Below are positions 44,764-56,944 of a stretch of 64,000 nucleotides of DNA, piece by piece. Source of the DNA: Phlegmacium glaucopus (Eukaryota; Basidiomycota; Agaricomycetes; Agaricales; Cortinariaceae); the NCBI GenBank assembly GCA_015039465.1, contig MU130695.1, positions 20,838 to 84,837 of the forward strand, written 5' to 3'. Position numbers and translations under genes: made by a program. Every line of letters starts with the position of its first letter. The stretch's first letter is position 1. Under the pieces are notes generated by a model. It did not search any database. It was not told the origin of the DNA and worked only from the letters and a program-made list of their open reading frames with translations.

Positions 44764-45766
44764 ATGAACAAAAGTAATATGACAAAGGCAGAGATGCTCA
44801 GAAAACGTATTGGGCAACTCGCGAAATATCATGATACTGGGGAAGGAAGGTGAGATTACCATGCTTAAAAAATGCCCTATATTTACACAAAAAACAAGAA
44901 CCCTAGAAGAGTTGAAACGGTCCACCGAGGTTTTACGTGGCCAAGAATCCTTGCGGTTGCGCACGTTCTGTACGAATACACGTATGGTGCCAGCACGCGA
45001 CCTTGATAACGAATACGGCCGTTTGTTATTTGAAGGACGTCTCGATCTTATTGCTCTAGATTATACGAACCGTTTGCACGATAAACCAGAGACCATGTCT
45101 GCAGAAGCAACAATGGCCGCTGTCGCACAAGACATTTTCGAGCTTCGCTGGGGTCCTACATCAGTGCCACTTTACAATCTCTTGGGTCTTCTCTCACAGA
45201 TAGTGCCAGAACGTCGATTGGAATACATGGAACTTGCAGAATTCTATATCAAGTTTCACGTTCCCGTAAACGGAAAGGACATGTCTGGCACCACCGCGCT
45301 TTCGCACTGTTTCTCCACTAAACCGAGCTTCGACCTCGAATATGCTCAGATGTTATATGATGCTGGTGGAGACGTCAATAACAGAAATAGATACGGTGCT
45401 ACTGTGGCTCACGAAATCGTTGTCGTTTATGATCCGAGTGACCGCATCATCGTTGAAAAGGCTACGCAATCCCTCGAGTGGTTCTTGACCCACGGGGGAA
45501 GTGTCGACATTGCCGATGGAGATGGTGTAACTCCGCGAACCATATGTGATACTCTCAAGGGAGCTATTCCTGCTTTTAAGAGACTTGTGGAGCGAGAGGA
45601 CGAAAGGAGGAAGCTTGAGGGCTTGTCGCGTTGCTATTTGTGTGGCACTAATGAAGGGAAGTTGTTGAGCTGTGGTAAATGCAAAAAGGCCAAATACTGC
45701 TCTCCCCAGCTTCGAGGCTGCCAGAAATGGGACTGGCCGAGGCATAAGAAAGAGTGCAAAGCTTGA
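44764..45766 (+). CDS. Ankyrin-repeat protein with C-terminal MYND zinc finger
   Basis: Preferred model: two exons, join(44764..44849, 44899..45766), 317 residues. Exon 1 encodes MTKAEMLRKRIGQLAKYHDTGEG-type sequence after a short start, and a 49 bp GTGAG-AAG intron joins it in phase to RTLEELKRSTEVLRG. The alternative is a single exon from the ATG at 44831. The middle has RWGPTSVPLYNLLGLLSQIVP and ankyrin-like units (GTTALSHCFSTKPSFDLEYA and RYGATVAHEIVV). The C-terminal 40 residues are a MYND finger: CYLCGTNEGKLLSC, CKKAKYCSPQ, CQKWDWPRHKKEC. MYND domains bind proline-rich partner peptides. This is a recurrent mushroom family of unknown role. Confidence 0.85.
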
Positions 45767-48261
45767 GGTACGACCTGCACCTTCACCTGTGATAGCTTCA
45801 TTACTTACCTTTTTTTCCCCGGCTGCCCGGTTACAGTTTCGGGAAAACCACATTGGTATCTAATACCGGCCTCGGGAGTGAGTTTATACCACTTATATCT
45901 GTCCATGGACTTGTAAGCTGAATGAGGCATCTTCCAACCCCGCTCTTCAAGCGTTTATAGCCACCCATATAAATCTATACTTGTAAGCATTCTCTTCTGA
46001 GGATGTACATATTATCCAAGATCTTATGATCATTGCGCAATGGTCTTCAGCACCATGTCCAAATACGGAGCTTGTGATTACTCTTGCTTTGCTTTATTTT
46101 CAGTTTTGTCTTTACCTTTCTTTGTTCCTTCTCCCACAAACACATGAAGCATCATTTCGCTCACGTCAAGCATTGACCATATGTTCTCAAACTTTACAAA
46201 GACATGGAGGCGTATATGTCTGGAAAATTGATCAATCTCCAGCTGGAATGGCTTCAAAAAGGATTAATGAATACAGACAGGTTCTCGCACGTTCGCAGGG
46301 ACACGCATGGACTGTTACATTGTTTCGACCCCCCCTATCCCTCATGAAAACCCTGCTTTGCCTGAGAAACCTTTCAATGCAGATGCTCTTTGATATTGAA
46401 TGATCCCTCCGGTACTCTTCCCCCCGTCTGCGCCCGTCTCCAAAACGCTCCGCGTTAGACGGTCCACTGCTACACATCGTGTCGAGCTCATTCTATCTAA
46501 AACTATTGCGCTCCCGAAATCGTCGCCCGAACCTAATACATTCAATCCTTGTCAGACTATTTATTGAACTTTGCTGTTTCGACCTCCTTTTTTATAACCT
46601 TGTTTCTTATCACTCAATTTATTGAAGTTTATGATGAACCTTGAACCCTATGAATTCTAACAACGGTCAATCATGACCGACCATCGTGTGTGGACTATAT
46701 AGTTACGAAGCAACCTGGATTCGTTCATTCCCATGTTCCCGCCATCCAGGCGCAAAAACTAGCAACCCAGCTTGAGAAAAATATATGTATGTAGGAACGA
46801 CGTGAACCCATGAGGTGATATGCTTATTCCCCATCAGGTCTGCTTCGTCATTGCAGGGCCATTTTCTGGCATTGTGGAGGCCATTACAAAGGCACAGACA
46901 GGCACTCGGTGCCGATATAGATGTCGATGCATTGAACTTAGTTATTCTAATTTAGGTTCTAACCTTCTCGGCCTCCGAGAATACGTCGTTATCCGTGTGG
47001 TTGACAATCTCCTTGATGGAACACTTCAGGGCGTCTCATAGTACAAAGGGGGGACTGTTTCGCTGTCTATCTGAGTTGACAGTTGGTTGGCATGCCTGTA
47101 AGTTTTTCAATCCCGAAGGTCCAAGGATAATATATGAGACTGCGTTCGAATTTCACGTGAAAGCAGGGCCAAAATGTTGTTTTAACCATTATCCGGCTCA
47201 GGTTGGTTCGATACCGAATCGTGTACCTGTGTTGTATTTTTGAGTGCAGAACTCGAAGTTGGCTGGGAAGTAATGATCAAGGTGGAATCTGGCGGAATCT
47301 GACCGGGTACTATAATGCCGGGATCAACGTCATCCTGAAACACCTCTGAGAAGGCCAAGCAACTCAGTATGTATTGCTTTCGGATAAAGTGACGGTATTC
47401 CAGATGTCAGAATGCTTTAAGTGGCGCTGAGTATCTCCTTGTTAGCTTTCCAGATTTAACCTAAGTAACTTGACGTATGTTAGATGAGGTGAGATGAGAT
47501 GTCTCTCATGCGTTCAAGCTTCGTGGCCTAGGTGACGGAGAAGCTAGCACAGTACTGTAGAGCTTTAAAAATAAGACAGAAGATGCAGGATAGATTGACA
47601 ACACCTTGCTATGAGTTTCATGATGTGAAGTAAGTAGTGTGCCACGTCTTTATGATACACATCCCAATATGTGGCGCATTTGCATCTCTAGAATTGAGTA
47701 ACGAACGGAGGGCTCGATCAAAACAGATATATACCATCGTTCTTCGATCCAAGCCAGCTCAAGACCAGAAATAGTTCACGATGTAGCTCCCCCGGTCCGA
47801 GTTCGTCGACAGACCGGCCATTTGAGCATCCCGAGACCAGAAACCTTTTTATAGAGAGAACCAATATGCAAAAGGGGATCATCCTTTTGAGAAAAGGAGT
47901 ACGTCGATATCATATGATAAAAGGAATTCCGTGAATCCGTGCTATTCTCATGGCCGCTAGTGACTCTGCATACTTTGAGTTTTAAAGTCGCTGTCGAAAC
48001 ATGAAGTGCGGTTAATACATAATCACCACAATTTTTAAGTGACAATGAAGGTTGGGTAGACAGTTAGAGGTTTATGTTGCCTTTGAGAATTGACGAGATC
48101 TAGGATTTGTGTTTGTCCATGCTTGAATCTAACCGCGTTGAGATGCAAATGACTCAAAGTCGCGTGCGCTCCTTGGGCGGTGGTCAACCGCGACAGAACC
48201 TGGTCTCCAACCATTTGTATCATTGCAACGAACGTAAAAGATTTGAATTCAGGGGACTGAC
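45767..48261. other. Intergenic, nothing recognised
   Basis: 2.5 kb. Overlapping minus-strand frames near 47776-48223 have no domains. No inverted repeats or LTR ends noticed. Confidence 0.5.
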
Positions 48262-49504
48262 ATGCGATTTCGCGCTTCTATCGTGAATGTTTCAACTTTC
48301 TTTCGTTCGTAAGGCATTTTTAAATCCTTATCACCATTTTGTTTGAAAGAGTTTATCTATTCTATAGGTATTATCCAAGCCATTGAAAAGCTTCAAAAAA
48401 CATGTATAATCAATTTTACCGAGACCAATATGCGTATTATATGCAATAATGGCGCTAATGAAGGAGGGATTCAGGTTTGGTCGTGAGTTTCCCTGTTCAT
48501 TGCTGATCTAGACTATCGATCGTGGACGAATGATTTGTTATCAAGGCAGATCAAAGTTGATTCTTTGTTCGCTAATTATCGTATTGAATCGAATGCCAAC
48601 AACGAAATAACCCTTGCTCTGACTTCTGAAGCACTACTTGGAGCTCTCAAATCCGCGTCTACCTCCGCAGCCTCAGGATCTTCATTCAATACGGAAGAAA
48701 TAGTGATGAAGCTTGCGAAAAAAACCAATCAAGCTTTACTCAGTTTCGAAATTTATGGACAGACGAGAATGGGAAACAAAATGCGTGTCGCCCATGATGT
48801 TAAAATCCAGATCTTGAAACCTGCAGATGTGGTTAAACTATCGGAACCTCTATGTCCTGAACCTGATGTATGCGTCATTGTGTGATACCCCCTGCCTCTT
48901 GCAACTGAATCTGACACGATTATTTTTTTTCCTGTAGTTGCATATCCTCCTTCCGCCTCTTCAAAAAATCCGCACAGTCGTTGAACGTCTCCGACCCATG
49001 TCCGATGTTCTTGCTATTCGTGCCAATAATAACAAGTGCTTTCAATTGGCTATTATGACTGAGGGTGTAACGCTGGAGACAGATTGGAAAGATTGTGACA
49101 ATCCAAAGAGTACGTAGACGAGAGCCTCACCCCCTCTTATACACCAAATTAGTATAAGGACTATGCTAATGGACGTATTGAAGCAGCTCAAGTAGACGAC
49201 TCGGAAGAGGACAAAGCAGAACCTCCTGATCCTAATCAAATGTTTACTGTGCTCATCTCGACACGCAGTTTCCTCAAGTTCTTGAACAGCCACGTCGTTT
49301 CGACTACTACTATCGCTTGTGAATTGCTCTATCCTAAGTATGCCTCGTTATCGTATTTTGACTGCCCTCTCTTTTTCCTTTTGCTTTACAGGTCTATGTC
49401 AGCACCACTGTCTCATTCTCTATGTTTACATTGGCGATATAGCAGACGCAGGAGGGGTGTTAACGTTCTATATCCCAGCGATAATTGATGACGAAAGTCG
49501 ATAG
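48262..49504 (+). CDS. HUS1: HUS1, subunit of the 9-1-1 DNA-damage checkpoint clamp
   Basis: Six exons, join(48262..48304, 48368..48482, 48546..48867, 48938..49109, 49184..49318, 49392..49504), 299 residues. It begins MRFRASIVNVSTFFRIIQAIEKLQK, a HUS1 start, with IINFTETNMRIICN, then FANYRIESNANNEITLAL, HDVKIQILKP, LHILLPPLQKIRTVVERL, NNKCFQLAIMTEGVTLETDW and a C-terminal LYVYIGDIADAGGVLTFYIPA. HUS1 forms a PCNA-like ring with RAD9 and RAD1 that is loaded at damaged DNA and activates the checkpoint. The donor for the last intron was chosen at 49319 because it alone gives the conserved C-terminus; a site at about 49339 would give an unrelated basic tail. Confidence 0.93.
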
Positions 49505-51601
49505 AGGTGCTTATCTAGTCTCTGTAGGAAACTCCTGAAGGCCTGATGGTTGATGACAGCCTTTACTTTTAGTCGTAAAATGAATTGATCATGTGTCATC
49601 CCCACAGCGTGTTGTCTTCACCAATTAGTTATACGCGTTATAAAGGAGATCCGACGCGTCTAATGGCTCGAAAGCCCGCAGAGAGCCATTATTCAAGTTC
49701 AGCAGTCCTCTTGGATGGAGGATATGCTGCAACATTATCCAAGAGGGGATTCCTTTCGAACCCTCACGACTATCAACTCGATGGCATCACGCACGCGTTG
49801 GATGGGGAAGACAAGGGAAGACGTAATTGATATCTCAGAGACAGGATCCGGGAAATCTACTGGGGAAAACCCCTGCCCCTGACTCTGGCAAAAGAGAAAG
49901 TTTTCCGGGAACTCCGTGCCCGTTGTTTTGTCCTACAACTACACTCGAAGAAGCTTAGTATGTATACCATTATTAGTTGGAATAATCAACTTGGTTAGTA
50001 GGAAGTTAAAATAAAAGGATTCAGTCAACATTTTGGCAACGAGGGTGCGGGTGTCTGTGCCGCTGGTGTCACTGGAGATGCTCTCGACTCCAGGCTTCGA
50101 GAACCTGCATTTCCACACGACCTGCCACTTGGAGTGGGTGAGCCCATTTCTGGTGGAAGATTTGGCGTTGTCGAGTGACTCGAGTCCACTGACATTTTTC
50201 CATTCCGTGCCTTCTTTGGGGCTCTCTGGCCCAAATTCTTTCGTTTATGACTGCGCTTAGTTGATATTTGGAGATGCTGAGGACCAGGGGGTGGCATGAT
50301 GAGCATGGTACATCTGAAACGCAGTACCCATGATGGCGGGTGTACCAGGATTCACACTGGGAGTTGTCCGGTGAGCGAGAGGGGGTTCCAAATGATCTCA
50401 GAGCAATGCTAGATGTGTATTGAGGGTGTTCGTCGCGGGACATGGCTGCGGATGCCTTTTAACCGACGCGTTAGTCCTCACTCTCGCATGACTCAAATGT
50501 GGGGAATAAAAGGGAATCGATTTTTCACTACGGTTTGATGGGCGCGAATACATAAAGACTAAGAATTAATCATGCTTTTTTGTTTTTTTTGCGGGTTTTT
50601 TTGACGGATGTTTAACCGACCAATCGTTGTAGGACACTCTATTGCGTTCTACGAGAGAATTCACTGATACTGGAGCGGGATAGGGCATTTAGCAAACACC
50701 AAAATAAAGCAAGCAATATGTTGACGTACCTGCATTATCACTGATTGAGGCGGGTATAGCGAGCACGGTGACCTGTGCAAGGAAAGATACAACGACTACG
50801 AGAGATGGGATAAAAAGCATCTGGAAACTTTTTTTTTGAGTGAATGTGTTTTGTCGTAATAGTGATCAAGTTAATTACCTGAACAGTTGAAGAGTAGCTT
50901 GAAAATCCTAACACTATTGTTCGATGTCCTTTTTATACTATCGATAGGAAACCCCCCTGAAAATCTTGGTAATAACGACATGGTTCAAATTGTTCATCAT
51001 TTCGAGTTTATTCATCATTTGATAGATGGATGATTGATCGCTTACCTCTTAGCAACACACGCTAGTTCATCACCTGCCGTTGGTCAATATCAGAGAATAT
51101 CAGCTGCTAGTATGTTTTCCTCAAGCCATGGGGGTCAGATTTTTTATGGAAAATCTTGGCCAAAAGGTGAGTCTTGTTATCTCATCCACAAGGTTTTACG
51201 GTCCGTTCATCTACCCGGTTCGAAATTGGGGATTTCGTCAAGCTGAACGCTTATAAAAACGAAAAAAGCCGGTCCTTTAGAGTCCTTTAGCGGTCTAGGA
51301 GTATTGACAAATTTGATTGCGCAGACGGTCAACCTCGGACAATCAAGTTATATCAACCTTGGTAACACAAGCTAACAGACGTAAAATCAAGCCCTATCAA
51401 GCCGCGTATATCATATGATATGCTGGCGTGTCCGTTTTTGAAGAGCAACTCGACAGACGAGATTCTGAAAGATTCCGAGAGTATTATAGAGAGTATTATT
51501 GACAAGAGTTCAGAGGTTTGCAAAAGTGATTACCTAAGTCGCTCCATGTCACTTTATGTTACTTAGATAGAGGTACTGTGTGACTGTGACATCATGGACT
51601 A
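49505..51601. other. Intergenic with a helicase relic
   Basis: 2.1 kb. A broken RecQ-like fragment lies at 49747-49950. A minus-strand region 50025-50443 has Pro/Ser-rich frames without domains. Poly-T runs lie near 50585 and 50830. Palindromic ATATCATATGATAT lies near 51408-51421. Confidence 0.5.
49747..49950 (+). pseudogene. RecQ-like DEAD-box helicase fragment
   Basis: Encodes DYQLDGITHALDGED, the Q-motif region of RecQ-type helicases, then, in another frame, IDISETGSGKS, the Walker A region (GSGKS). Between them GGGAAGAC occurs twice ten bases apart (49802-49822), and this 10 bp tandem duplication shifts the frame. Nothing after the Walker motif continues a helicase. It is a short dead copy, probably from one of the multicopy helicase families of mushrooms. 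Confidence 0.6.
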
Positions 51602-54600
51602 ATGTCGAGTACCAACTTTTCAACTCCAAAAAAACAAAACCCAAATCCACATCCATACGCCATAAAAACAACTTCAACAGCTCTCCTTTCCAGAAACTCT
51701 TCTTCTTCAACTCCTTCAACTGCTCATAACTATATCCCTCCTAGTTCTCCTTCTCCTTCGCCTACGCAAACAGGGTTTGGAGGAGAGAGACGGTATTCAC
51801 GACATCGATATAGTAGGAGTTTGACTTCGGAGTTGCCTAGACCACTTCCTGCACCTCCATCTGCGACTGCACCTGGCGATGATGATGATACTCCTCGTAG
51901 GAGAGTCCAGCGTACTTATTCCCTACCTCAAGAGATAGAAATACCGGAAGATCCAAAACGATGGACACCCGCGGAAGTATCTATGTATCTCACAGCTAAC
52001 TTGAATGCGGGTGGCGGTCATGATCTCCCAACACCTGTGGCTCGTGATATAGCTACATTTGTGAGGGATAAGAAGATTACCGGAAAGAGCTTTTTGAGAT
52101 TGAATGAGGTGGATTTGGAAGAGTTGGTCTTCTCAATTAATTCGTCCTTTCTTTTTTAGTCTATTATTGACCATGGAATTTTATATAGATATGGCATCAA
52201 TCAACTTTGGAGGACTACACTCGTAAATGCTTCTCGTGCATTGAGGAGGAATGTCTTACAGGGTCGTATTTGGGGTAATCATACTGATCAGCACGACGGC
52301 AACGGTAACGGAAATGACGATGATGACGACGATAACAACCTATCTTCTTCTTCATCTCTATCTTCAAACTCCAACATTTCTATCACCAATCGTCAAAGAA
52401 GCCTCAGTACCACAAGCGAAAACAGGGGTCGAGTGCGAGACATGATTGATACTCTCGAACGTTCCTCTTCCGCTTCCAGTTCAGAGTTGGACGAAGAAGG
52501 AAGTTGTACCATTTCTTCTGATGGTAGGAGGAACAAGGATAAAAGTTCTAAACGGGACAGGGTTCCTCATCATCGACATCGTTCGTTGGAGCAACAACAG
52601 CAACAACAAGGACGACTTCCTCAGAGAGGCAGCGTTAACAACCTTTTCGGGGCTTCCGGACCGGATACGCCAAGCCAGAGTGAACGAGAGATTGAGGATA
52701 AAGACAACACAATCACTGCTCATGCGAGGAGGAATGTCAACGGTAATGAACCAAGGTTGTTACCTTTCCCACCAACAGGTCAGTTTTTTATATAACATCT
52801 CATCTTTTCTATCTAATAACGTTTAACAGGAACGAACCATCAATCGCATGGATATGCGCATCTAGTCACTCCATCGCATACAGGTTAACGAAATTTCTCT
52901 TTTCTTCACCAGTTCGCTGACCCTGTATATTGCATATAGGTGTGGCTTTCCCTCTCCCACCAAGTCCAGACCATGCACAAAATCAACCAACTACGCCATA
53001 TTACCTTGATTCAAACCATGTTCTGAATACTCAACCATTATCATTACAACAACAACACTATCAGCAACCCTATTTTTTCCCATCCTATCCCCAACCGAAC
53101 CACACACCAGCCGCGGTTGATTACTACGAACTAGGATTCAAAAATGCACTTCCCATCTCTTCTTCTCCTGGTCCTTCAGGTCCTCCCGTCCGATCTCCAA
53201 ATTCACAGAGATACGTGGTGCAACATAACCCCCACAGCGTTCAATCCTCTACACCTGGTGGTTCTGCCAGGACTGGTGGTAGTACGGGTAGACTTTTACC
53301 ATACCCACCTATTGTGGGAGAAGCAGAGTTGTTTCATCCCAGACCAAGGATGGGGTTGGGTGTTGGCGGGTTGGCGGATGGATTGGCAGATGGATTTGGG
53401 GAGGATAGAGAAATAGGGGAAGCTGGAAGAGGGAGAGAGGATGAAAGCGCGTATTGTTCAGCTTTGGAATCCCAAACTGAGAGTGTCGCTTCTGAATCTG
53501 AAGGCGGAGGAACAATCGATGGTAGTGAAGAGGGATCTGCTGCTAGATCTCGCATGAAGGAATCTCCAGAATCTGGATTTGGGACTGAAGTTACAGCCAA
53601 GGAAGATGGAGATGGACCCAAAGACCCCGAAAAAGTAGAGGAAGAACCGAGCATTCAAGACCTCTTACTCGTCGAACCTCAGCCTCAACCTCATACTATA
53701 TCAGGTGTCGAAGCTTGGGAAATGGAGCTAGGCGAGACTGTTAAACGGATCAGCAACACCGGCGCTGCTGCTGGTTTGACGATGAGTGTTGGCACTGGGA
53801 GTAAAGCACGAACCAGGCCTAGAAAGAAAGAAGTGTTAATGGGTGAAATTGGGAGGAAGAGTGGTAGGGCAGGCGCGGGATTAGATGGGAAGGAGGGAGG
53901 GAGGAGGATAACAGGTGTTTTGAATCCTGGGTTGTTTGAAGCGCCAGATCAAGCTGAAAGTGCTGGCGACGGTGCCGATGGTGGTTCCATCGATGACAAA
54001 TACTTGAACGCAGGGTCTATCCCATTGCCCGACTCCTCCCCCTCTGCCTCAACCTCAGCGATTATCTCACGTGAATCCATACTTGATGAACGAGAATCCA
54101 CTATTGCTGGACGTGAATCTTCCTTGGACATCCGGGAGTCATCCATCGTAGAACGTGAATCTGTCCTTACTGGACGGGAGTTGCTTATCGCAGAACGAGA
54201 ATCTTCCTTGGATATTCGGGAATCCTCCATCGCAGAACGTGAATCTACCATTACTGGACGTGAATCTGCTGTAACGGCGGACAAATCTGAAATTCAACAA
54301 CGAATAACAGACCTTGAAAAACGCGAGTTGGATGTAAGCAAGAGGGAGTCCGAGGTACAGAAATGGGAGCAAGAAGTTTCTGAACGTGAGATCAAAGTTG
54401 AGGGACGGGAGGACGAAGTGAAGGAATGGTATGAAGGGAAATTAGTTGAGATTGAGATGGTGTTGAAAGATATTCCTCCTCCCATCGCTACCTCCACTTC
54501 CACTTCGACGCCAGCTTCCACTTCTATTACTTCCAAAACCACTGTTCAATCTAAATGGCCAGCTTCACCTATCGATTTCGCACGTCGACTTTGTGCAACT

Positions 54601-54930
54601 TTCCTTCTTCCTGTATTGGGTGAAGAGAGGACGCCAGGGTTTTTATTGCGTGGTGATGAATTGAGTAGAGTGGATGAATGCACTTCTTCCACTACTATCT
54701 CATCTACCTCAGCCACCACCACCACCACCACCTCAACTCCTCCCGCGTCTTCTACAACCCCTTCTCGACCAGTAACACCACCCCTCGTCCCCTCCTGGAC
54801 TCTCAAACGTGACTTTTTCCTCAACCGCGTTTTAGTGGGTGGCGGTTCTTATTTCGTTTTGATGAGTATTGGAATATGTGTGGTGCTTTTGAGAGGATTT
54901 GTTAGGAGGATTTTGGGTGGAAGGAGATGA
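51602..54930 (+). CDS. SAM-domain, heptad-repeat, tail-anchored membrane protein
   Basis: Four exons, join(51602..52122, 52189..52778, 52830..52883, 52940..54930), 1051 residues. Residues about 120-195 form a SAM-like helical domain: KRWTPAEVSMYLTANL, VARDIATFVRDKKITGKSFLRL, then YGINQLWRTTLVNASRALRR. A long Ser/Asn/Gln/Gly-rich disordered stretch follows. Residues about 765-835 are near-perfect seven-residue repeats (RESSLDI, RESSIVE, RESTITG and variants), running into a charged coiled coil to about residue 890. A Thr/Ser-rich stretch (about 900-1000) precedes one C-terminal membrane helix near residues 1019-1042 (VGGGSYFVLMSIGICVVLL) and a basic tail, so it is probably tail-anchored with the rest cytosolic. 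I do not recognise an orthologue. A scaffold or contact-site role is possible. Confidence 0.82.
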
Positions 54931-55901
54931 GAGAGGATATTGGTGTGCTTTGGATGTGGATAAGTTTTTTTTTTGGTTTGATTTTCATTTCATGATTATT
55001 AATTTTTCACGATGATTATGACTACGATGATTATGACGACTATTACTACGACGATGGCGACGACCCCCCCCTTTCAATGATATAACTTATTGCGTTATCT
55101 TCAATCCGTTTTTTTTTTTGTACTTATGCAGTATTTTGATTTAGTTTTGCTTAGCTTTGATACGTAGTGAAATACAAATCCACAGTGGGACAATTGTTGC
55201 ATTTTTGTCGCTGTTATTAACTCCGGTCGCGTGATTTGTGCTCTGTCAAGGTTAGTATTGCAACTGATTACAGCTAACGGCAAAGACGTAGGGGCTCCAC
55301 TTTTTGCTCCTGCGCCTATGTTTAAACAATCACTTTTGGGTCGTCAAATAAGTGTGGTGTCAATGACATAGTCTTTCTATTTGAGTGCCAACCTCAAAAA
55401 TGGGCGATGTGGAGGCAGCTTGACGTAGTATTGGAGTGAGATGTGACGAAGGGGCCATACTAAAAATGGTTCAAACATAGGTGCAGCTAGGAAATTCGTC
55501 AACATGATGACGGTATCGCAATTGCCGGCTTAGATGCTATTTGCGAAGCAGAAGTGGAATCATTGGGAGATTAACCGATCTTATTATAGTGACCCAGAGT
55601 TTTACTGCGCAACAACATGCTCTTAAACATCTAAAGAAAACATGTTTAGAATGGAATGGAATGGGAAAAAAGGTTTTGGAAAAAAGCGTGTATTGGATTG
55701 CATGCCCGAACACATCTACAAAAAAAACATGGGCATAGCAAAAGAAGAAGAAAAAGAAAGAAGAAAGAGAACATCAAGGACGACAAAAAACTAGAGTTTT
55801 ACCTAAGACATCTAATTCTTGAACCTTCCGATCTCCTTCTACAGAAAAACTAGCCCTCAATCACCTCATCGATGTCATCACAAGAGGGAAGCGGGGTGGG
55901 G
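54931..55901. other. Intergenic between convergent genes
   Basis: Shared 3' flanks of the SAM protein and the minus-strand hypothetical gene. It contains ACGA/TTA-rich trinucleotide-like runs near 55010-55065 and poly-T at 55108. No gene seen. Confidence 0.5.
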
Positions 55902-56630
55902 TCAACGATAGGTTTGCACCATTTGACGGCCTGATGTAGGTGGTGTATCTAGTTCTCGGGGAGCGAGAATCTTTTTCGGTTTAGATTTCTTGCTGAACAG
56001 TGCTGTGAAATCTACAAGCAAAATGATAAGTAATATCGATAAGCGTGTAAGACTTCCAAGAAACAAAAAAAGAGGAAATAACAGAAAAAGGAATAGAGAC
56101 GCACTACTAAAGCATGCAAAAAAACCACCACCAACACCCTTCCGTCCTCCCTCCTCTTCCTCCTCCTCCTCTCTGTCATAGATCACCCCAACAATTGAGA
56201 AACTCTTCTTCGCACTGTCAGCACTGTACAAACTCAGACTTGAAGTCGAGCTCGGGGTTGGACTTGGTGGTACACGCATCTCCTCTGTAGCAGGGGGTTG
56301 TAAGGTCTGTCCATAACTACGTTCTCTTCCATCCGCCACGGAATCAGGCGGTTGAGAAGTAGGAGGATGATACTGAGTGTCCAAAGTCAGGAAAGCAGGT
56401 GGTGGAGCCCTGGTGGGTCGCTGCGTGCCACCCGCCAGCGGGCGACGAGCTTCCGGGAGAATGCGCATGTGACCAGTAGCTTCAGACGGTTCTGGAGTCT
56501 TGGGAATAGCGCTATTACAAGGCTCATCTTGAAATGCCGTATGATGTGCTAATGGTGGCAAACCAAGTGGAGAAGGATGTCGAGGTGAATAAGGTAGTAA
56601 AAATCGAGGCGAGTGTGCCGATCGCGACAT
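55902..56630 (-). CDS. Hypothetical Pro/Ser-rich protein, possible membrane helix
   Basis: An open frame of 242 codons on the minus strand. The first 150 residues are Pro/Ser-rich with FLLPYSPRHPSPLGLPPLAHH and SLSLYSADSAKKSFSIVG. A poly-Glu stretch and a strongly hydrophobic part (SLFLFLLFPLFLFLGSLTRL, then SILLIILLVDF) follow, and a Lys/Pro-rich tail. The hydrophobic part may instead be an intron, since GTGATC after SIVG (56186) and a TTGTAG acceptor at 56012 bound about 175 bases. Both readings stay open. No family recognised. Confidence 0.45.
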   Translation of the reverse strand: MSRSAHSPRFLLPYSPRHPSPLGLPPLAHHTAFQDEPCNSAIPKTPEPSEATGHMRILPEARRPLAGGTQRPTRAPPPAFLTLDTQYHPPTSQPPDSVADGRERSYGQTLQPPATEEMRVPPSPTPSSTSSLSLYSADSAKKSFSIVGVIYDREEEEEEEGGRKGVGGGFFACFSSASLFLFLLFPLFLFLGSLTRLSILLIILLVDFTALFSKKSKPKKILAPRELDTPPTSGRQMVQTYR

Positions 56631-56944
56631 AAGAGTAATGGAAGGAAACCCTTTTCGTTTGAGAAGTTTGAAAGAAAAGAAGAAAAAAGAGGGGTTTGTG
56701 AAGGTGTTAAAGCAATTGGTGAAAAAATAATGTCGATGTTGTTCGAACCAGCGAACAAGGATCGTGGGTCAATTTCAGAGCTCCAAGGAAAACTTGACTA
56801 CGGGTGCACAGCTTTTTTACGTAACAAAGGCGCATGGCTGATTGCATAATATGACAGGTTACTCTTGTCTGCATGAGTCTGCATGACACTCGCGGCCAAC
56901 AGCTTTCAGGTGACCGAATCTAGCCGAATCTGGGAAGCTGGCAC
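56631..56944. other. Intergenic, left flank of the hAT-like element
   Basis: Promoter region of the hypothetical minus-strand gene. It ends with the target duplication GCTGGCAC (56937-56944). Confidence 0.5.

Noticed and set aside
49339..49488. Alternative C-terminus of HUS1 ending in a basic SRRRRGV tail
   Set aside because: The donor at 49319 gives the conserved YVYIGDIADAGGVLTFYIP ending instead.
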